Source: Lamellibrachia columna
Taxonomy: Eukaryota; Annelida; Polychaeta; Sabellida; Siboglinidae
Reading direction: 5' to 3'
Assembly: GCA_963662155.1 (NCBI GenBank)
Contig: OY759262.1
Span: forward strand, 53,484,785-53,548,784
DNA length: 64,000 bases
This document shows positions 1 through 10,290 of the stretch, piece by piece. Below the pieces are notes generated by a model. That model was not told where the DNA came from, searched no databases, and worked only from the letters and a program-made list of their open reading frames with translations. How positions within the stretch are numbered: the stretch's first letter is position 1; each line of letters opens with the position of its first letter. A program made the position numbers and the translations under genes.

Positions 1-36
1 GTGCTTTGGGACGGACAACATAACACATATATACAT

Positions 37-415
37 ATGAGACTTGATGGGAAGAAGCTTAACCAACGAGACAGCTTTGTATATTTTGGTGGAGCGGTTT
101 GCGGAGATGGAAACTCGCAGAAGAATACAAGCTGAGGCTAGTGCATGGAGGAAAGTTGAAGGGGTGATGGGAGGTAGATATATATCTTGGAAACTAAAAG
201 AGAAGGTGCTTTGCTCATGCATAAGAAAAGGCGAATACCGAAACTGAGAAGGGGACTGCATGAAGAGAGATATGGCGGGAGGAGGATTGGAGTGGATAAT
301 GAGGACGAGGGATGGGGGGTGGAGGGGAGTAGTGGAGACGGCAGGCAAACCGGACTAATTTCGGGGCTAACCTCACCCCGGACTAAAGGGATAAAGAGTA
401 GAGCAACAACAACAT
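37..415 (+). pseudogene. 3' end of a non-LTR retrotransposon (RTE-like reverse transcriptase C-terminus)
   Basis: Three frames are needed to read it. From 37 the frame gives LDGKKLNQRDSFVYFGG. From about 110 it gives RRRIQAEASAWRKVEGVMG. From about 258 it gives DCMKRDMAGGGLEWIMRTRD and then GWRGVVETAGKPD before a stop at about 343-345. This order (LDG...FVYLGG-type strand, R-R-I-x-A-x-x-A-W-x-K, then W-R-x-V-V-E-T-A-G-K-P-D at the extreme C-terminus) is the tail of many invertebrate LINE reverse transcriptases. The 3' UTR continues to about 415 and contains GGGGCTAACCTCACCCCGG. The window starts inside the element, and at least two frameshifts make it a dead copy. The family recognition is secure; the clade (RTE versus a relative) is an inference. 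Confidence 0.75.
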
Positions 416-732
416 TTGTTCGTTGGGCATCTAGGAATAGCAAGTCATGGTAGATTTCATAGTGAACTAGTTAACCTTGCAACACATGCTGTGGCACCAA
501 CAGCGGTCCAGGATAGGCATTTATAAAATATCGCCATGGAACAACAGCAGTGCAGTTGCATCATTTACTAAGATGTGACACAAAGTTAAGTCAGTTGCCA
601 CGAAAGCAGACCGTGATTTGTTTAGCCGTTTGTAACTGCCCGAACTCGCCGAGTCAACTTGGATGGTGTCTTACCTATGAGCTCTCGTTAGTGTCATGTC
701 ATTTGGCTGATGACATTGGGCAACTGCTCAAG
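346..732. other. Non-coding stretch, nothing recognised
   Basis: Between the LINE 3' end and the next remnant I see only short chance reading frames and no RNA gene. Confidence 0.4.
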
Positions 733-1245
733 GGGGATAAAGCAAAGTCATCCCATGGTCGATGCTGCTACATATATGATGCAGTGGCTGACGTTCATAC
801 CTTTGGCAGACCAACTGGGGCAACTATATTTGGAGAATTTGGAATCACGTGTGCAGATGCCATCTTCAATAACCATGGATAAAATATTGTGCACATATAT
901 TTCGTATTTAATTGCTATGATTCGGTGTACTTCGTAAAAGCAGTAGAATTGTCACGAAGAACAGCATCGGAAATGAATACGCAAACGCTAAAAAATGGAT
1001 GACTTGCGGGTGCCACTCCAAAAGACGTGTATCACATTCATTAAACATTATTGTATAATCACGTGTTGAAGCGTGCCAGATCACTCCATCCTCGTGTACA
1101 TGTGATTGTTGGTGGTATATTTGAGGAAGGTGTCTGGGTTTGCATAACTGAATGTGATATGTCACATATGCATGTTACCCATGATGAGGCCGATACCAAC
1201 ATGACTATGTGGGTGAAGCACACAGTGGATGTCATATTTGTATAA
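700..1245 (+). pseudogene. Remnant of an unassigned conserved metazoan family with an E-A-D-T motif
   Basis: Two collinear patches on the plus strand look like one decayed protein. Around 733-880 the frame reads CCYIYDAVADVHTFGRPTG, and near 880-950 another frame reads VFNCYDSVYFVKAVELSRRT. Near 1165-1243 the frame reads HMHVTHDEADTNMTMWVKHT. The spacing and motifs (Y-D-A, F-x-x-Y-x-x-S...E-x-S-R-R, E-A-D-T followed by H and A/T) resemble a family of uncharacterised proteins that is multicopy in several invertebrate genomes and often suspected to be transposon-derived. At least two frameshifts separate the patches. No function can be assigned. This rests on motif memory only and could be coincidence. 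Confidence 0.35.
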
Positions 1246-1527
1246 TGTAAGTTCTATGGACATAATTGTGCATTTTCTTAGTGGTAGAATAAGGTTATAA
1301 GGTTTTACAGGACATGGGATAGTTTAATATATACATTATCCCAAAATATGTTAAATCTCCTAATGACCATTACCTACCATGACGTGCAAGCCAAGACAAA
1401 ATGTTCATCAATGGTATCCACCTGACCAGGGTGCCTTAAACCATAGGCATCAACTATGGCAGGTCGAACCGAATGTCATTCTCTATGTTGTAATTATCAG
1501 ATGGCCTCCAGGCCAATACTATATAGA

Positions 1528-1530
<3 letters not shown>
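1246..1530. other. Non-coding, AT-rich, nothing recognised
   Basis: No motif or repeat stands out before the microsatellite. Confidence 0.4.

Positions 1531-1592
<62 letters not shown>
1531..1592. repeat. Compound (AT)n-(GT)n microsatellite
   Basis: An uninterrupted (AT) run at 1531-1576 is followed by a (GT) run at 1577-1592. The reading frames across it are by-products of the repeat. Confidence 0.95.
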
Positions 1593-1864
1593 ACATATAT
1601 ATTGATGAGCAGGTAAACAGTTTGGTGCCCCAATACAGTGATACAAGTAGGCAGGTATTATTAATATGCGAATAAGCCAATAGCTTCCTTTTCCAGTCGC
1701 CATCTTGGTAATTTGCATCCGATGGTGATATTGCTCAATCGTGATAAACATTGTTGTTAAATAGTTTTAGTTTGACTAAAATCCGGGCATATCCATCAGT
1801 TTACAAAGTTGGTATCACAGTTAGCAGTGCGACCATTAGCATTTCAGTTCTGGTTATGTGACAG

Positions 1865-2370
1865 TTTAAACATTTATTTAATAGTTGGTGGTACATTATT
1901 TGAAAGAGTTGTGTACCCTGGCAGTTCCCTGCAGTTACTTCATAGTTGGATGTTATTTTTTGAGCGTACTGTACCATGTACGTAGGTTGACGGCTCTTTA
2001 ATCTTCATTTTCGACAAAGCGGTGATCTTTTTACATATTATGCAATTCCCAGTGTTTAACAAGGAGTCTAACGGATATCAATAAATAGTTCAAATGAACA
2101 AATTACCGGGTTTGTTAATATTTATTTATGTGATGATTTACTAAGCCTCCATCCACCTGAAGTTCGTATATACACCACCGAATACATCAGCACTTGAGTC
2201 GTGGACTTGCTGTGCGGACCAAGAATATTTTCTCAACAGCTCGGAGTAGTGATGATATCCAATGAAAAGCACAGGCTGGAAAGACGTGTGCCCGGCTACA
2301 AACCCCACGACTCACCTGTATGTAAGATATGCGGAACCTGTAATACAGGCTACCTCCTCTTCACAGTGTT
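1865..2370 (+). repeat. Copy 1 of a ~0.5 kb duplicated sequence (partner at 28,032-28,590)
   Basis: The sequence from TTATTTAATAGTTGGTGG through TTCGACAAAGCGGTGATC to CCCCACGACTCAC matches 28,032-28,590 nearly base for base. The partner carries about 50 extra bases near 28,434-28,486. Here only about one unit of the 61-bp minisatellite precedes the shared part, against ten units at the other site. The right edge runs into the Gypsy gag fragment. Confidence 0.9.
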
Positions 2371-2404
2371 CACACTAACAAGAAAACCCACTTTCGAGAA
2401 GAAA

Positions 2405-2800
2405 GAATAAGACAGCTGGGCACGGTGGAGACAACTGATCCAGTTCGTGCTAGATGGTCTTGATGCAAACAAATGGTGCGACACACATAAAGCGACCCAG
2501 TTCCTCAACTGCATAGGCCAACGAGGCAAAACCATGGCCCAATCCTGGTTCTCGAGCAATGATCTATCTGAAGTGGACAACAAGAAGAACACAAAGCTGT
2601 TCAAAATCTTCTAGGCACTTTGCGCGCAAAAACGAACACCACAAAACAGAGGAAACTGTTCTACGAAAAAGGACAAGAACCTGGTGAAACGGTAGACGAA
2701 TGGATAGCACAGCTTCGCCTCATCGCTGCCAAGTCCCATGACCAAGACGAGATGCTGCTTGAAGTGCTCGTCCTAAACTCTGGAAAGGGGCAATAAAGAC
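2405..2800 (+). pseudogene. Gypsy-type LTR retrotransposon gag fragment
   Basis: One frame reads FVLDGLDANKWCDTHKATQF, then LNCIGQRGKTMAQSWF, and stops (TAG) near 2612. After a frameshift, YEKGQEPGETVDEWIAQLRL and then IAAKSHDQDEML follow at about 2658-2755. This is the order seen in Ty3/Gypsy capsids: W..F..L, a C-I-G-x-x-G patch, then a Q-E-P-G-E-T-x-D-x-W-x-x-x-L-R motif before a cysteine/D-Q-x-x region. The stop and frameshift show it is dead. It sits directly upstream of zinc-knuckle and protease remnants on the same strand. No LTRs are recognisable, so this is an internal fragment. Confidence 0.7.
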
Positions 2801-3010
2801 TAGTGGAAATGACAACAATGATATATCACATGTTCCGAAGATCGCCAAAGCTCACGATACCAACATCGAGCAAATGAAGCTCATATCAATCCGTGACGTC
2901 CACCTTGTCGGCAGGCGAAGAGACCGAAACAAGCTACACCAAGTCAACGCTCCTACACAACGACCACTGCAAGAAGGACGGACGGAGCTCGACCCAGGAC
3001 CGGAAGGAAT

Positions 3011-3130
3011 TCCGACGATGACGCGTGCAGCAAGTGCGGTCGAAGCCATACGGACAGGCAAACTTGCCCTGCTCAAGGAAGAACTTGCAACCATTCTGGG
3101 AAGATGAACCACATGGTCGTGATGTGCCGT
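3011..3130 (+). pseudogene. Gypsy gag zinc-knuckle remnant
   Basis: The frame reads DDDACSKCGRSHTDRQTCP and then AQGRTCNHSGKMNHMVVMC. The first knuckle keeps C-x2-C...H...C. In the second the cysteine expected before G-K is serine (C-N-H-S-G-K), so it would not bind zinc normally. Its position between the capsid fragment and the protease is as expected for a Gypsy element. Confidence 0.65.
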
Positions 3131-3221
3131 TCGACAGCTACAAAACCAGGTGCTGCTGTACGACAGTAGAACCTTCCGCGCGAGTGTCGGAAGCTTCACA
3201 GGCTGTGTAAACGCTGCCAAT

Positions 3222-3420
3222 GCTGTGGAACAACACTACACAACTATACACATTGGGCACAACAACGTACCCATAGAGTTTAATGTGGACACGGGAGCCA
3301 AGATTAACGTGCTTCCCATCACAACATTCCCAATCTTGCAGAGAGTCGCATTAAGCAATTGAAGCCGACCCGAGTTAGGCTGACAGGATCCGGTGGAAAC
3401 GAGATACCCACTATATACAC
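3222..3420 (+). pseudogene. Gypsy retropepsin (aspartic protease) fragment
   Basis: The frame reads IGHNNVPIEFNVDTGAKINV and then LPITTFPILQ before a stop at 3360-3362. D-T-G-A followed by hydrophobic residues (INVLP) is the catalytic loop of retroviral-type aspartic proteases. Another frame continues LKPTRVRLTGSGGNEIP, matching the strand after the flap in such enzymes. The element ends soon after; no reverse transcriptase, RNase H or integrase follows. Confidence 0.75.
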
Positions 3421-3721
3421 TTAGAAGATCGAGTGCTTCCTCGGTGGGGGGTGGGTAAGCACTCCCTTGAGTTGATGACACGAACGATACACCTGCTGTC
3501 GGGGTTGACTCATGCAGAGCTATCGGACTAGTGAGAATTGAGGACCGTGTGGTAATGATGACCCGAACCGAAGTGGGCACATTCAAGGCGGAATACCTCC
3601 CTCAGTACGTCTTCAGGGACATTGATTAATGTTATCTGGAGCTATTGTACTAAAAATTATCCGAACCCAGGGGTGGCACAGTCAAAGCGGAATACCTCCT
3701 TAAGATCGTCCTCAATGACAT
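3421..3721. other. Non-coding 3' flank of the Gypsy fragment
   Basis: A short imperfect direct repeat is visible: a sequence with GGCGGAATACCTCCCTCAGTACG at 3589-3611 recurs as GCGGAATACCTCCTTAAG at 3687-3704, just before the microsatellite. Confidence 0.45.
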
Positions 3722-4133
3722 TGCGTGTGCGTGTGCGTGTGCGTGTGCGTGTGCGTGTGCGTGTGCGTGTGCGTGTGCGTGTGCGTGTGCGTGTGCGTGT
3801 GCGTGTGCGTGTGCGTGTGCGTGTGCGTGTGCGTGTGCGTGTGCGTGTGCGTGTGCGTGTGCGTGTGCGTGTGCGTGTGCGTGTGCGTGTGCGTGTGCGT
3901 GTGCGTGTGCGTGTGCGTGTGCGTGTGCGTGTGCGTGTGCGTGTGCGTGTGCGTGTGCGTGTGCGTGTGCGTGTGCGTGTGCGTGTGCGTGTGCGTGTGC
4001 GTGTGCGTGTGCGTGTGCGTGTGCGTGTGCGTGCGCGTGCGCGTGCGCGTGCGCGTGCGCGTGCGCGTGTGCGTGTGCGTGTGCGTGTGCGTGTGCGTGT
4101 GAGTGTGCGTGTGCGTGTGCGTGTGCGTGTGTG
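3722..4133. repeat. Long (GTGTGC)n hexanucleotide tract with a (GCGTGC)n sub-block
   Basis: About 300 bp of unbroken TGCGTG units (3722-4030) are followed by a pure GCGCGT block (about 4030-4068) and a return to GTGTGC. The very long frames here (Val-Arg, Cys-Val, His-Ala, His-Thr repeats on both strands) only reflect a period divisible by three. Alternating purine-pyrimidine tracts of this kind can adopt Z-DNA. Confidence 0.97.
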
Positions 4134-4562
4134 TTCGGGCATACGTGTGATTTATCCATGTGTATGCACTGACATGACACAAAATACGTGCACTGCTTGA
4201 TACATAACTGCTATTATTCAAAACGGCGACACACATTGTCCTTTTTTTACAAGACTTACTCAAGAAGTTGTTCCACGCAAGATACACATTCACTGGGAGC
4301 AAGTCACCCTGGTTTATAATTAATGATGACACAAATGTCACTACTGCGACATCACCGCCTGATACAGGCGTTTGTGAAATACGTCATTATCACAACATGA
4401 AAGTCCATACCTCATGCGGTGATGTCTCCAACACGAACGGATGGCGGCACTGACGGCAGACAAGCACCAAACGCCTAATAAAACATGCATTTGAAAGGTA
4501 ACTGAAACAGACATACCGTGCGATATCCATTATAGGTGTGCTTCATGCTTTATGGTGGTGGC
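4134..4562. other. Non-coding spacer between microsatellites
   Basis: AT-rich sequence with short chance reading frames; nothing recognised. Confidence 0.4.
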
Positions 4563-4593
4563 GATGTGCGCGTGCGCGTGTGTGTGTGCGTGC

Positions 4594-4661
<68 letters not shown>

Positions 4662-4725
4662 ATGGGTGTGTGTATTCATGTGCATGAGCGTGTGTGCGTG
4701 CGCGTGTGTGTGCATTTATGTTTGT
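4563..4725. repeat. (GT)n microsatellite with GTGC variants
   Basis: A pure GT run of about 60 bp at 4598-4660 is flanked by GTGC/GCGT-rich imperfect units. Confidence 0.95.
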
Positions 4726-4950
4726 GATGTAAGAAATACGAGTATTGCATGTCATATAAATGTAATCATCGGAATGGCGACACATCACACTATGTTGTTA
4801 ATATTTGCGTCAAACTCCGTCACGACGCAATGCCACGCAAGGAACACATTCATATACAGCAGGTAACCATGACACGCAGTTTATAATGTATGATTGCACA
4901 GCTTCAGGAGCGTTTTTGTATGTTCTCAGCGTAGGGACATCAGAGCCAAC

Positions 4951-5475
4951 CAATTGAGCTTTGGGCAAGTTAACTGGGATTTGCGCTGTAGGTGTCTCGA
5001 ACAAGCTGTCAACAAACCAAGTGCTTATTCCTTTCGCGGTAGAGACACCCGCACCCCTTACAACCGCACACGTTCGGTGTCTCTCTTCGGTCAAGCTTTC
5101 CCGGTAGAGCTTTTCAGAAAGGGCAATGTTACCAATTTGAGCAATTCGGCTCTTGACCCAGGCATGCCTGCCAATTCAAACATGCATGCGCCAAGTGATT
5201 CACACGCCAACTGTGGGGCTGCTCTGGCTGCTGCTGTTGCTGCCGATGTTGCTGGTGGTACTGCTGCTACTGCTGCGTGTGCGCGTTTTCCTCGAGCCAA
5301 TGGTGGCACTTTTATTCATTTGAGTGAACGTCACAAACCTCGAAAACGTACAAAAAGGATGCACATATATTACCGTAGCTGTTCGCATTGGCAACGTGCG
5401 TTAACCCAGAGAGTAGGTCAGGTGACTGTGTCTCTGTTTTCAATCTATTTACGAATATCAGCCAATTCCACCTAA
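4951..5475 (+). pseudogene. 5'-truncated gag-like ORF of a presumed DIRS/Ngaro-type element
   Basis: The frame reads LSFGQVNWDLRCRCLEQAVN and then KPSAYSFRGRDTRTPYN. After frame changes it ends HLSERHKPRKRTKRMHIYYR at about 5320-5385. It matches the downstream half of the better preserved gag-like ORF at 30.6-31.9 kb. The block boundary at 4931 cuts it: here the sequence upstream is unrelated, whereas in D1' the same frame continues upstream for another kilobase. A frameshift hides a cysteine motif (Q-F-K-H-A-C-A-K in another frame in the partner). It is non-functional. Confidence 0.55.
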
Positions 5476-6833
5476 AGGTTTAGTGTCTTTAATCAGTACA
5501 CAACACATATATATCTTAAATTCATTACAAATTCGTAGTTATTGTTGATGACAGCATTTCAGAAGGAAGAAACACAAGCAATGTAAAAACGCTTCTAAGC
5601 CTAACTGACACAGAAAGGCTTCGTCAAGACGTACATTAACGTAACAGCGGCCATAACCAGCAAACCATTGACCACATCGTCAACCACTGCATATGTTTGC
5701 ATTTAATGGACGGATCTCCGAGATCCACTCGACTTCTCCTAAAGTAATGTAGTGGATAGACAATACAGCGGTACAACTGTAACTCTGCTGTTTTATTCAT
5801 ACGAAAGACGTTAACACAGCCACGAGGAGGTTGTCGGAACATAGACAGGTGAGCTGGATACTGCCGTGCTACCAGGTAGGCTGTAGTGGCTATGGGAAAG
5901 TTATCGTCCATGCGTTGAGGCCGACATGTTCAACAAGATTTAACAAGATGTAAGGCTCGGTACGCTGCGTATATTACTATTTAATCAGTCATAATATATA
6001 ATGCAATATCGATTATTAGACATTTATACTTTTAGCGTATGTGTTATTAGGCAAACTCCCATAATGTTCACAAACTGTGGACTTGTTATGCAACCCAAAA
6101 CCCTGGCTTTGAAATAGTCAGTGAAAAGTTCACTAATGAAAGGTTGGCCTTGCTAGAAACGACAGCGGGTATTACATTGAACCATGTTTGACTCGACGAC
6201 ACCCTTGCTTGTGCATCGAACCTTATTTATGCTTATATCCTCAACTAAACCAGCGGATTCCACAACATATGTCAAATGCGTATGTATTTCAGTGAGGTCG
6301 GCCTATCCCACGCATGCGCATTGATGGTCTTGGATAATTTGGGAACGCGGTGGAGGCATTTTTAAGGTGCATGCAAGGTCCCTATGCAAATGACTCTACA
6401 TAATATGTTCCTCGACGCCTTTTTTACTTTATAGAAACGTCAGTGTAAGTAAGCCATGCAGACTTTCTCTAGCATTATGTATGCATCTAAAACATGAACG
6501 ATTAACATTCAACTACGTATTTTCTAAAGTGCGTAGAAAGGGCGGAAGGAAGGAAGAAATAAGAGTGAGAAATCGAATCTTGCAAGATGTAACCAGATAG
6601 CCACGCAAAACATCAAGGTCCAGATGGCATTTGGAAGAGGAAGCAATTTGTTATAAAAAATGCAACAAATATTAATCTATTTTATCCCACCCTTATCAAA
6701 TACATGTCAGTTATATATAAAACATATTCGCACTGCTAGCAATAACCCAGTTGTTATATATGATTTTTTACATTCAGTTGTTTTGTCCTCCCTGATAAAG
6801 AGTACTTTCTCATATCCAGCCTACACTGTTCCA
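5476..6833. other. D1 non-coding stretch
   Basis: About 1.35 kb of AT-rich DNA, nearly identical to 31,968-33,480 in D1'. It contains a simple AACAAGATTTAACAAGATGTAAG duplication-like motif around 5932 and no recognisable gene. Confidence 0.5.
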
Positions 6834-7400
6834 TTACAAATGCTGATTCGTGCCCACTGGTTTTAGTATCCTCCTTAAGTTTAAATAATATATATCCTCC
6901 TTAAGTTTAAAGAAAATCTTTCTAGCAATATCTTCATAACCATTCAATATTTCAAAGACGAATGTTTGGTCTACTCTTAGTTTGTCATAGTTGCTGTCAA
7001 ACCACATTGTATCGGCGTTTTTCGTAACTAATGTTAGTTCTGGAATCAGCTTAGTTGCTCTTTGTTGCATTTTGTGTAGTTTATCCATGTCTTTCTTACG
7101 ATATGCCCTCCATGCTTGTAAGCAATATTCCAAATGAGGCTTAACTATTGCTTTTTTCATGTTCATAAAGTATTGCTAGCTATTTCTTAGTGTATGTGAT
7201 GTTCCTGCTAATTGTATCTATAATTTTATTATCCTCTGAGGCCAGCATTTTACATTACTCTGATACTTTCATGTCAGCACTGACTGATACTCCGAAATAT
7301 GCTTTTCAGTTTTACTACGTTTGCATGGACATACTTATTTTTAAATATTATTCCGCTTCCCTTTCTTTCTCGTATATCCGTCCTGTTTATAACATAGCCT
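6834..7400 (-). pseudogene. C-terminal fragment of a LINE reverse transcriptase (Rex1/CR1-L2-like)
   Basis: The minus strand reads IVKPHLEYCLQAWRAYRKKD, then MQQRATKLIPEL, FEILNGYEDI and KIFF. Upstream, in a second frame with two stops, it reads VSADMKVSE..CKMLASEDNK and IIDTISRN. V-R-P-H-L-E-Y-x-x-Q-A-W followed by Q-R-R-A-T-K-x-I-P-E-L and F-x-I-L-N-G is the hallmark of the end of CR1/L2/Rex-type LINE ORF2. The catalytic palm is absent. An imperfect duplicate of the first coding bases (TATCCTCCTTAAGTTTAAA twice near 6868-6910) lies at the 3' end. It is also present in D1' with different small indels. Confidence 0.8.
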
Positions 7401-8070
7401 GACAGTACCAATTCAGCATTCTTCTATGTCTTCACTTGGCTATGATTCGATGATATAACGCTCAATATCCGGTACCATGATTTCTAGTTCGCTTTTTTAT
7501 TTACTACGCTCCCGACATTTAAGTTCAATTCCATAACTATTTAATAAATGTTTACTTGCACATTTCTTTGTATTACTCATCTGCGATGTTTCTTTCAAAG
7601 TCCTTTGAACATATATTTTAAACAATTAAGGGTGCTTGTGCCCTCATCAACGACTCTGATAAACTCGCACCCAAGCATTACTGTCAGACAAAGCCCATCC
7701 GCCACAATTTGTAACCAGTACCCCTACCAACCCCGTCAACTAGTCTACCTCCTTCTCCAGTGCAAAACCAGATCATATGTCATAGTTACAATAAACCAAA
7801 TGCCGCTTCGCCTTATTCATATTCACTTTGCTGTCAGTAATATTAACAACAAAACTATTTTCTGCATTTTCAGCACAAATTACACAGTTTTTCTTAGGTC
7901 TTATTTAGAAATGCTTTTCTATTCTTGATTTTCATTTTACAACAACTAAGCTTATTACGAGCCCTAAAAAGCTTGTTTCCTGCAAATATGCTAAGCACTA
8001 TCAAAACGTCATTGTAATTAGTTGCTAGCTTTTGTTTCGTGAAACCATGCTTATCTTTGATGCTTCGTGT
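7401..8070. other. D1 non-coding stretch
   Basis: AT-rich sequence shared with D1' (34,030-34,730). The 126-residue plus-strand frame here has a partner frame broken in the other copy, so I do not call it a gene. Confidence 0.45.
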
Positions 8071-8086
8071 AGGTGTGCGTGCGTGA

Positions 8087-8178
<92 letters not shown>

Positions 8179-8190
8179 GTGTGTGCGTGG
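8071..8190. repeat. (GT)n microsatellite
   Basis: A pure GT run of roughly 85 bp with GTGC edges. The equivalent tract in D1' (34,735-34,890) has gained an internal GTGTGC block, and a third version at 36,040-36,090 is much shorter. Confidence 0.95.
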
Positions 8191-8312
8191 ATGTACACGG
8201 GTTTCTTCACAGGTAACATAGTGTGAACTGGTAGAGGTAGAATGATCAGAATGAGGCAGCCGTGCACTATCTGGATGGATATATCACGGTGTACAGCTAT
8301 TTTATTGTTGTT

Positions 8313-8409
8313 TGTTGATGTCGCAAGATTGTCACCAGTCAGATAACATCACGATTGCCTGCGGCACTCGTGATGTTATCTGGCTGACGATATTCGAGTG
8401 ACATCAACA
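8313..8409. repeat. Hairpin-forming inverted repeat (type I), absent from D1'
   Basis: Arms at 8313-8354 and 8368-8409 surround a 13-base loop. The inner 15 bp (CAGATAACATCACGA and its exact complement) pair perfectly and the outer parts pair with several mismatches. The partner D1' has only the uninterrupted palindrome TTGTTGATGTGACATCAACAA at the same point (about 35,132 and 36,340). Confidence 0.85.
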
Positions 8410-8667
8410 ATATCATATAACGGTGAACTAACAAATGACCATGTTTTTTCACTTCCTACATTTGTAAATATTCTGCTGGGCCGGTTCACGAAGTATTCAT
8501 ATAGTTCGAAAGCACTGATGCGGACGTTTGACGCAGATTACGTAAATCACAACAATCAGAGAAAACACACAAATCGTTCGAACATATGCAAACGCGCGTA
8601 CTCGGTCGCGTTCGAAATGATTCAGATGGATTCTCAGAACGAGGCAGCCGTGTGTTATCTGGTTTGA

Positions 8668-8721
8668 TATATCGCGGTAAAATGCTCTACACCAATCAGG
8701 TAGTCTCATTACCGTGATATA
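8668..8721. repeat. Short inverted repeat near the LINE-A 3' end
   Basis: TATATCGCGGTAA at 8668-8680 pairs with TTACCGTGATATA at 8709-8721 with one mismatch and a 28-base loop. The motif GAGGCAGCCGTG...ATCTGG...GATATATC also occurs at about 8253-8290, so the unit is a dispersed short repeat. Confidence 0.6.
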
Positions 8722-8990
8722 ATATAATAAAATCTTTATTTTCGCACATTAAAAATGGCAATTGTACATTCTTTAAAATACAGTAATGTCCGTAATAACA
8801 CAGTTGACATCATCATCGTTTAAAATATTACATGTCTTAAAACCGTTTCTGATGTCTAACATTTCCGATAAAACGTTCACATTTGATATTGTTACGTTAG
8901 ACAAACCAGCCTGTCACACACGGCCAATGTCATGCACAGACACGTCATACATTGTATCACATTCATTTAGGATCTGACGGTAATTTGCGC
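8722..8990 (-). other. LINE-A 3' UTR and polyadenylation tail
   Basis: On the minus strand the sequence ends GCGAAAATAAAGATTTTATT, with AATAAA just before a short AT-rich tail at about 8722-8750. It follows the reverse transcriptase C-terminus directly and is kept at 35,470-35,735 in D1'. This marks the 3' end of LINE-A. Confidence 0.6.
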
Positions 8991-9583
8991 TACAATTTGA
9001 CGATGGGTTTGCAATGGACAACACTGTTTATAATCGGTGAATTGTGGTTCGTAGCTTTATGAATAAATTTTGAGAACCTATGCTTTAAGATTACCAATAA
9101 TGGCAAACTATCCGATAACAATGCTATAACATCACCGTGTTTAAGCGGTGCGAGCCCCCACAACTTTCTAAGCGCTTTTCGCCATGCAGTGCAAATATTG
9201 CCAACTCTTTTACTCTGAAGATCCCATAGTGGGGCTCCATAATAAGAGCAGCAATATTGTTTAATTAAATTGCATTTTACATTCGTCTTAATATGACCGA
9301 AATCGGCCATGAACATATTATACCCTCTCCAGAATTTGGCAACGGCATCGGCAAGTAAACAATCCTTATTTACAACGGATATATGATGGCCCAGATGTAC
9401 AGCATCGTGGGTACAATACAACTATGTGTCATTAAAAAACACAGCTCAGTTGTCGGGTTTACAATTACGACTCTAAAAATCAAATATCTACTCTTAGCAC
9501 CGTTAAAATGTACACAGCGGTCGTGTGCATATTTTTCGCATATACCGAGTAAAACCTTGGAGAAAACAACAAGTTGTCTATAA
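8990..9583 (-). pseudogene. LINE-A reverse transcriptase, C-terminal half (first copy)
   Basis: The minus strand reads GICEKYAHDRCVHFNGAKSR and then YLIF, followed after a frame change by HLGHHISVVNKD, KQYCCSYYGAPLWDL, CTAWRKALRKLWGLAPLKHG and RFSKFIHKA. Y-A...F-N-x-x-K-S, L-G-H-x-I and S-x-Y-G-x-x-L-W...A-W-R-K-A-L-R-x-x-x-x-L typify the thumb and C-terminal domain of LINE ORF2. The catalytic part is missing: next to it (from about 9590) lies endonuclease sequence. The fuller D1' copy shows that about 1.5 kb was deleted here. Confidence 0.85.
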
Positions 9584-9902
9584 TAGCACATTCGAGTACC
9601 TTCTCTCCTACATTTTATGTGGTTAAAAAATTATCAATTCTGGAGGTCAGACTGTTTGGACTAACATAAGTATATGGCACTTGCGCATATGGAGCATCAA
9701 TACATACCGTAACATTGAAATCCGATATAAAATTCCTTAATGCATATGCGTGAGACGTATTCCTAGTTAAATCTGTATTCTTGTCACCCCCGTATATGAC
9801 GTGAGCGGGGTTGTACGTTTGTATTAACTGCTGTATTTTACTTAACACCTCCATATATTCCGCAAACTTATCGTGTTCCGACCAGCCATCGCACGGCATG
9901 TA
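9584..9902 (-). pseudogene. LINE-A endonuclease, C-terminal half (first copy)
   Basis: The minus strand reads GYMPCDGWSEHDKF, then VIYGGDKNTDLTRNTSHAY and VPYTYVSPNSLTSRIDNFL. Y-M-P-C-D, G-G-D-x-N-T-D and T-Y...S-R-I-D correspond to the catalytic motifs of APE-type LINE endonucleases (the usual final S-D-H is lost with the deletion in this copy but visible as FSDHVPF at 38.65 kb). The N-terminal half lies 5.4 kb away beyond TE-B. Confidence 0.85.
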
Positions 9903-10013
9903 CCCAGCTAGCACACTGACAGTCACCCAACCATATGCCAACTGTTGGCGCAACGTTGGCCCAACAGCAGCAACTATTGTTGGCGCAACGTTACTTTGCT
10001 CGTAGGGCTAACG

Positions 10014-10290
10014 TTGCGCCTACGTCAACAGCCAACCATCAGCCAACATTGCCCCAACCACCAGCTAACGTTGCCCCAACCATCAGCCAACGTTGCCCAA
10101 ACCATCAGCCAACTTTGCCCCAGCCATCAGCCAACGTTGCCCCAACCATCAACCAACGTTGCCACAACCATCAGCTAACGTTGCCCCAACCATCAGCCAA
10201 CGTTGCCCCAACCATCAGCCAACGTTGCCCCAACCATCTGCGAACGTTACCCCAACCATCCGCCAACGTTACCCCAACCATCCGCTAATG
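10014..10290. repeat. 22-bp sub-terminal minisatellite of TE-B
   Basis: About 11-12 tandem copies of CCAACGTTGCCCCAACCATCAG with point variants (CAACATT, TGCGAACG, CCGCCAACG). D1' has fewer copies (39,200-39,420). CCAACGTTG is part of the sub-terminal repeat of TE-B. Confidence 0.9.

Noticed and set aside
3622..4341. Long frames on both strands (V-R, H-A, H-T, R-T, C-V repeats)
   Set aside because: They are the six-frame shadow of a GTGTGC hexamer tract; any tract with a period divisible by three stays open.
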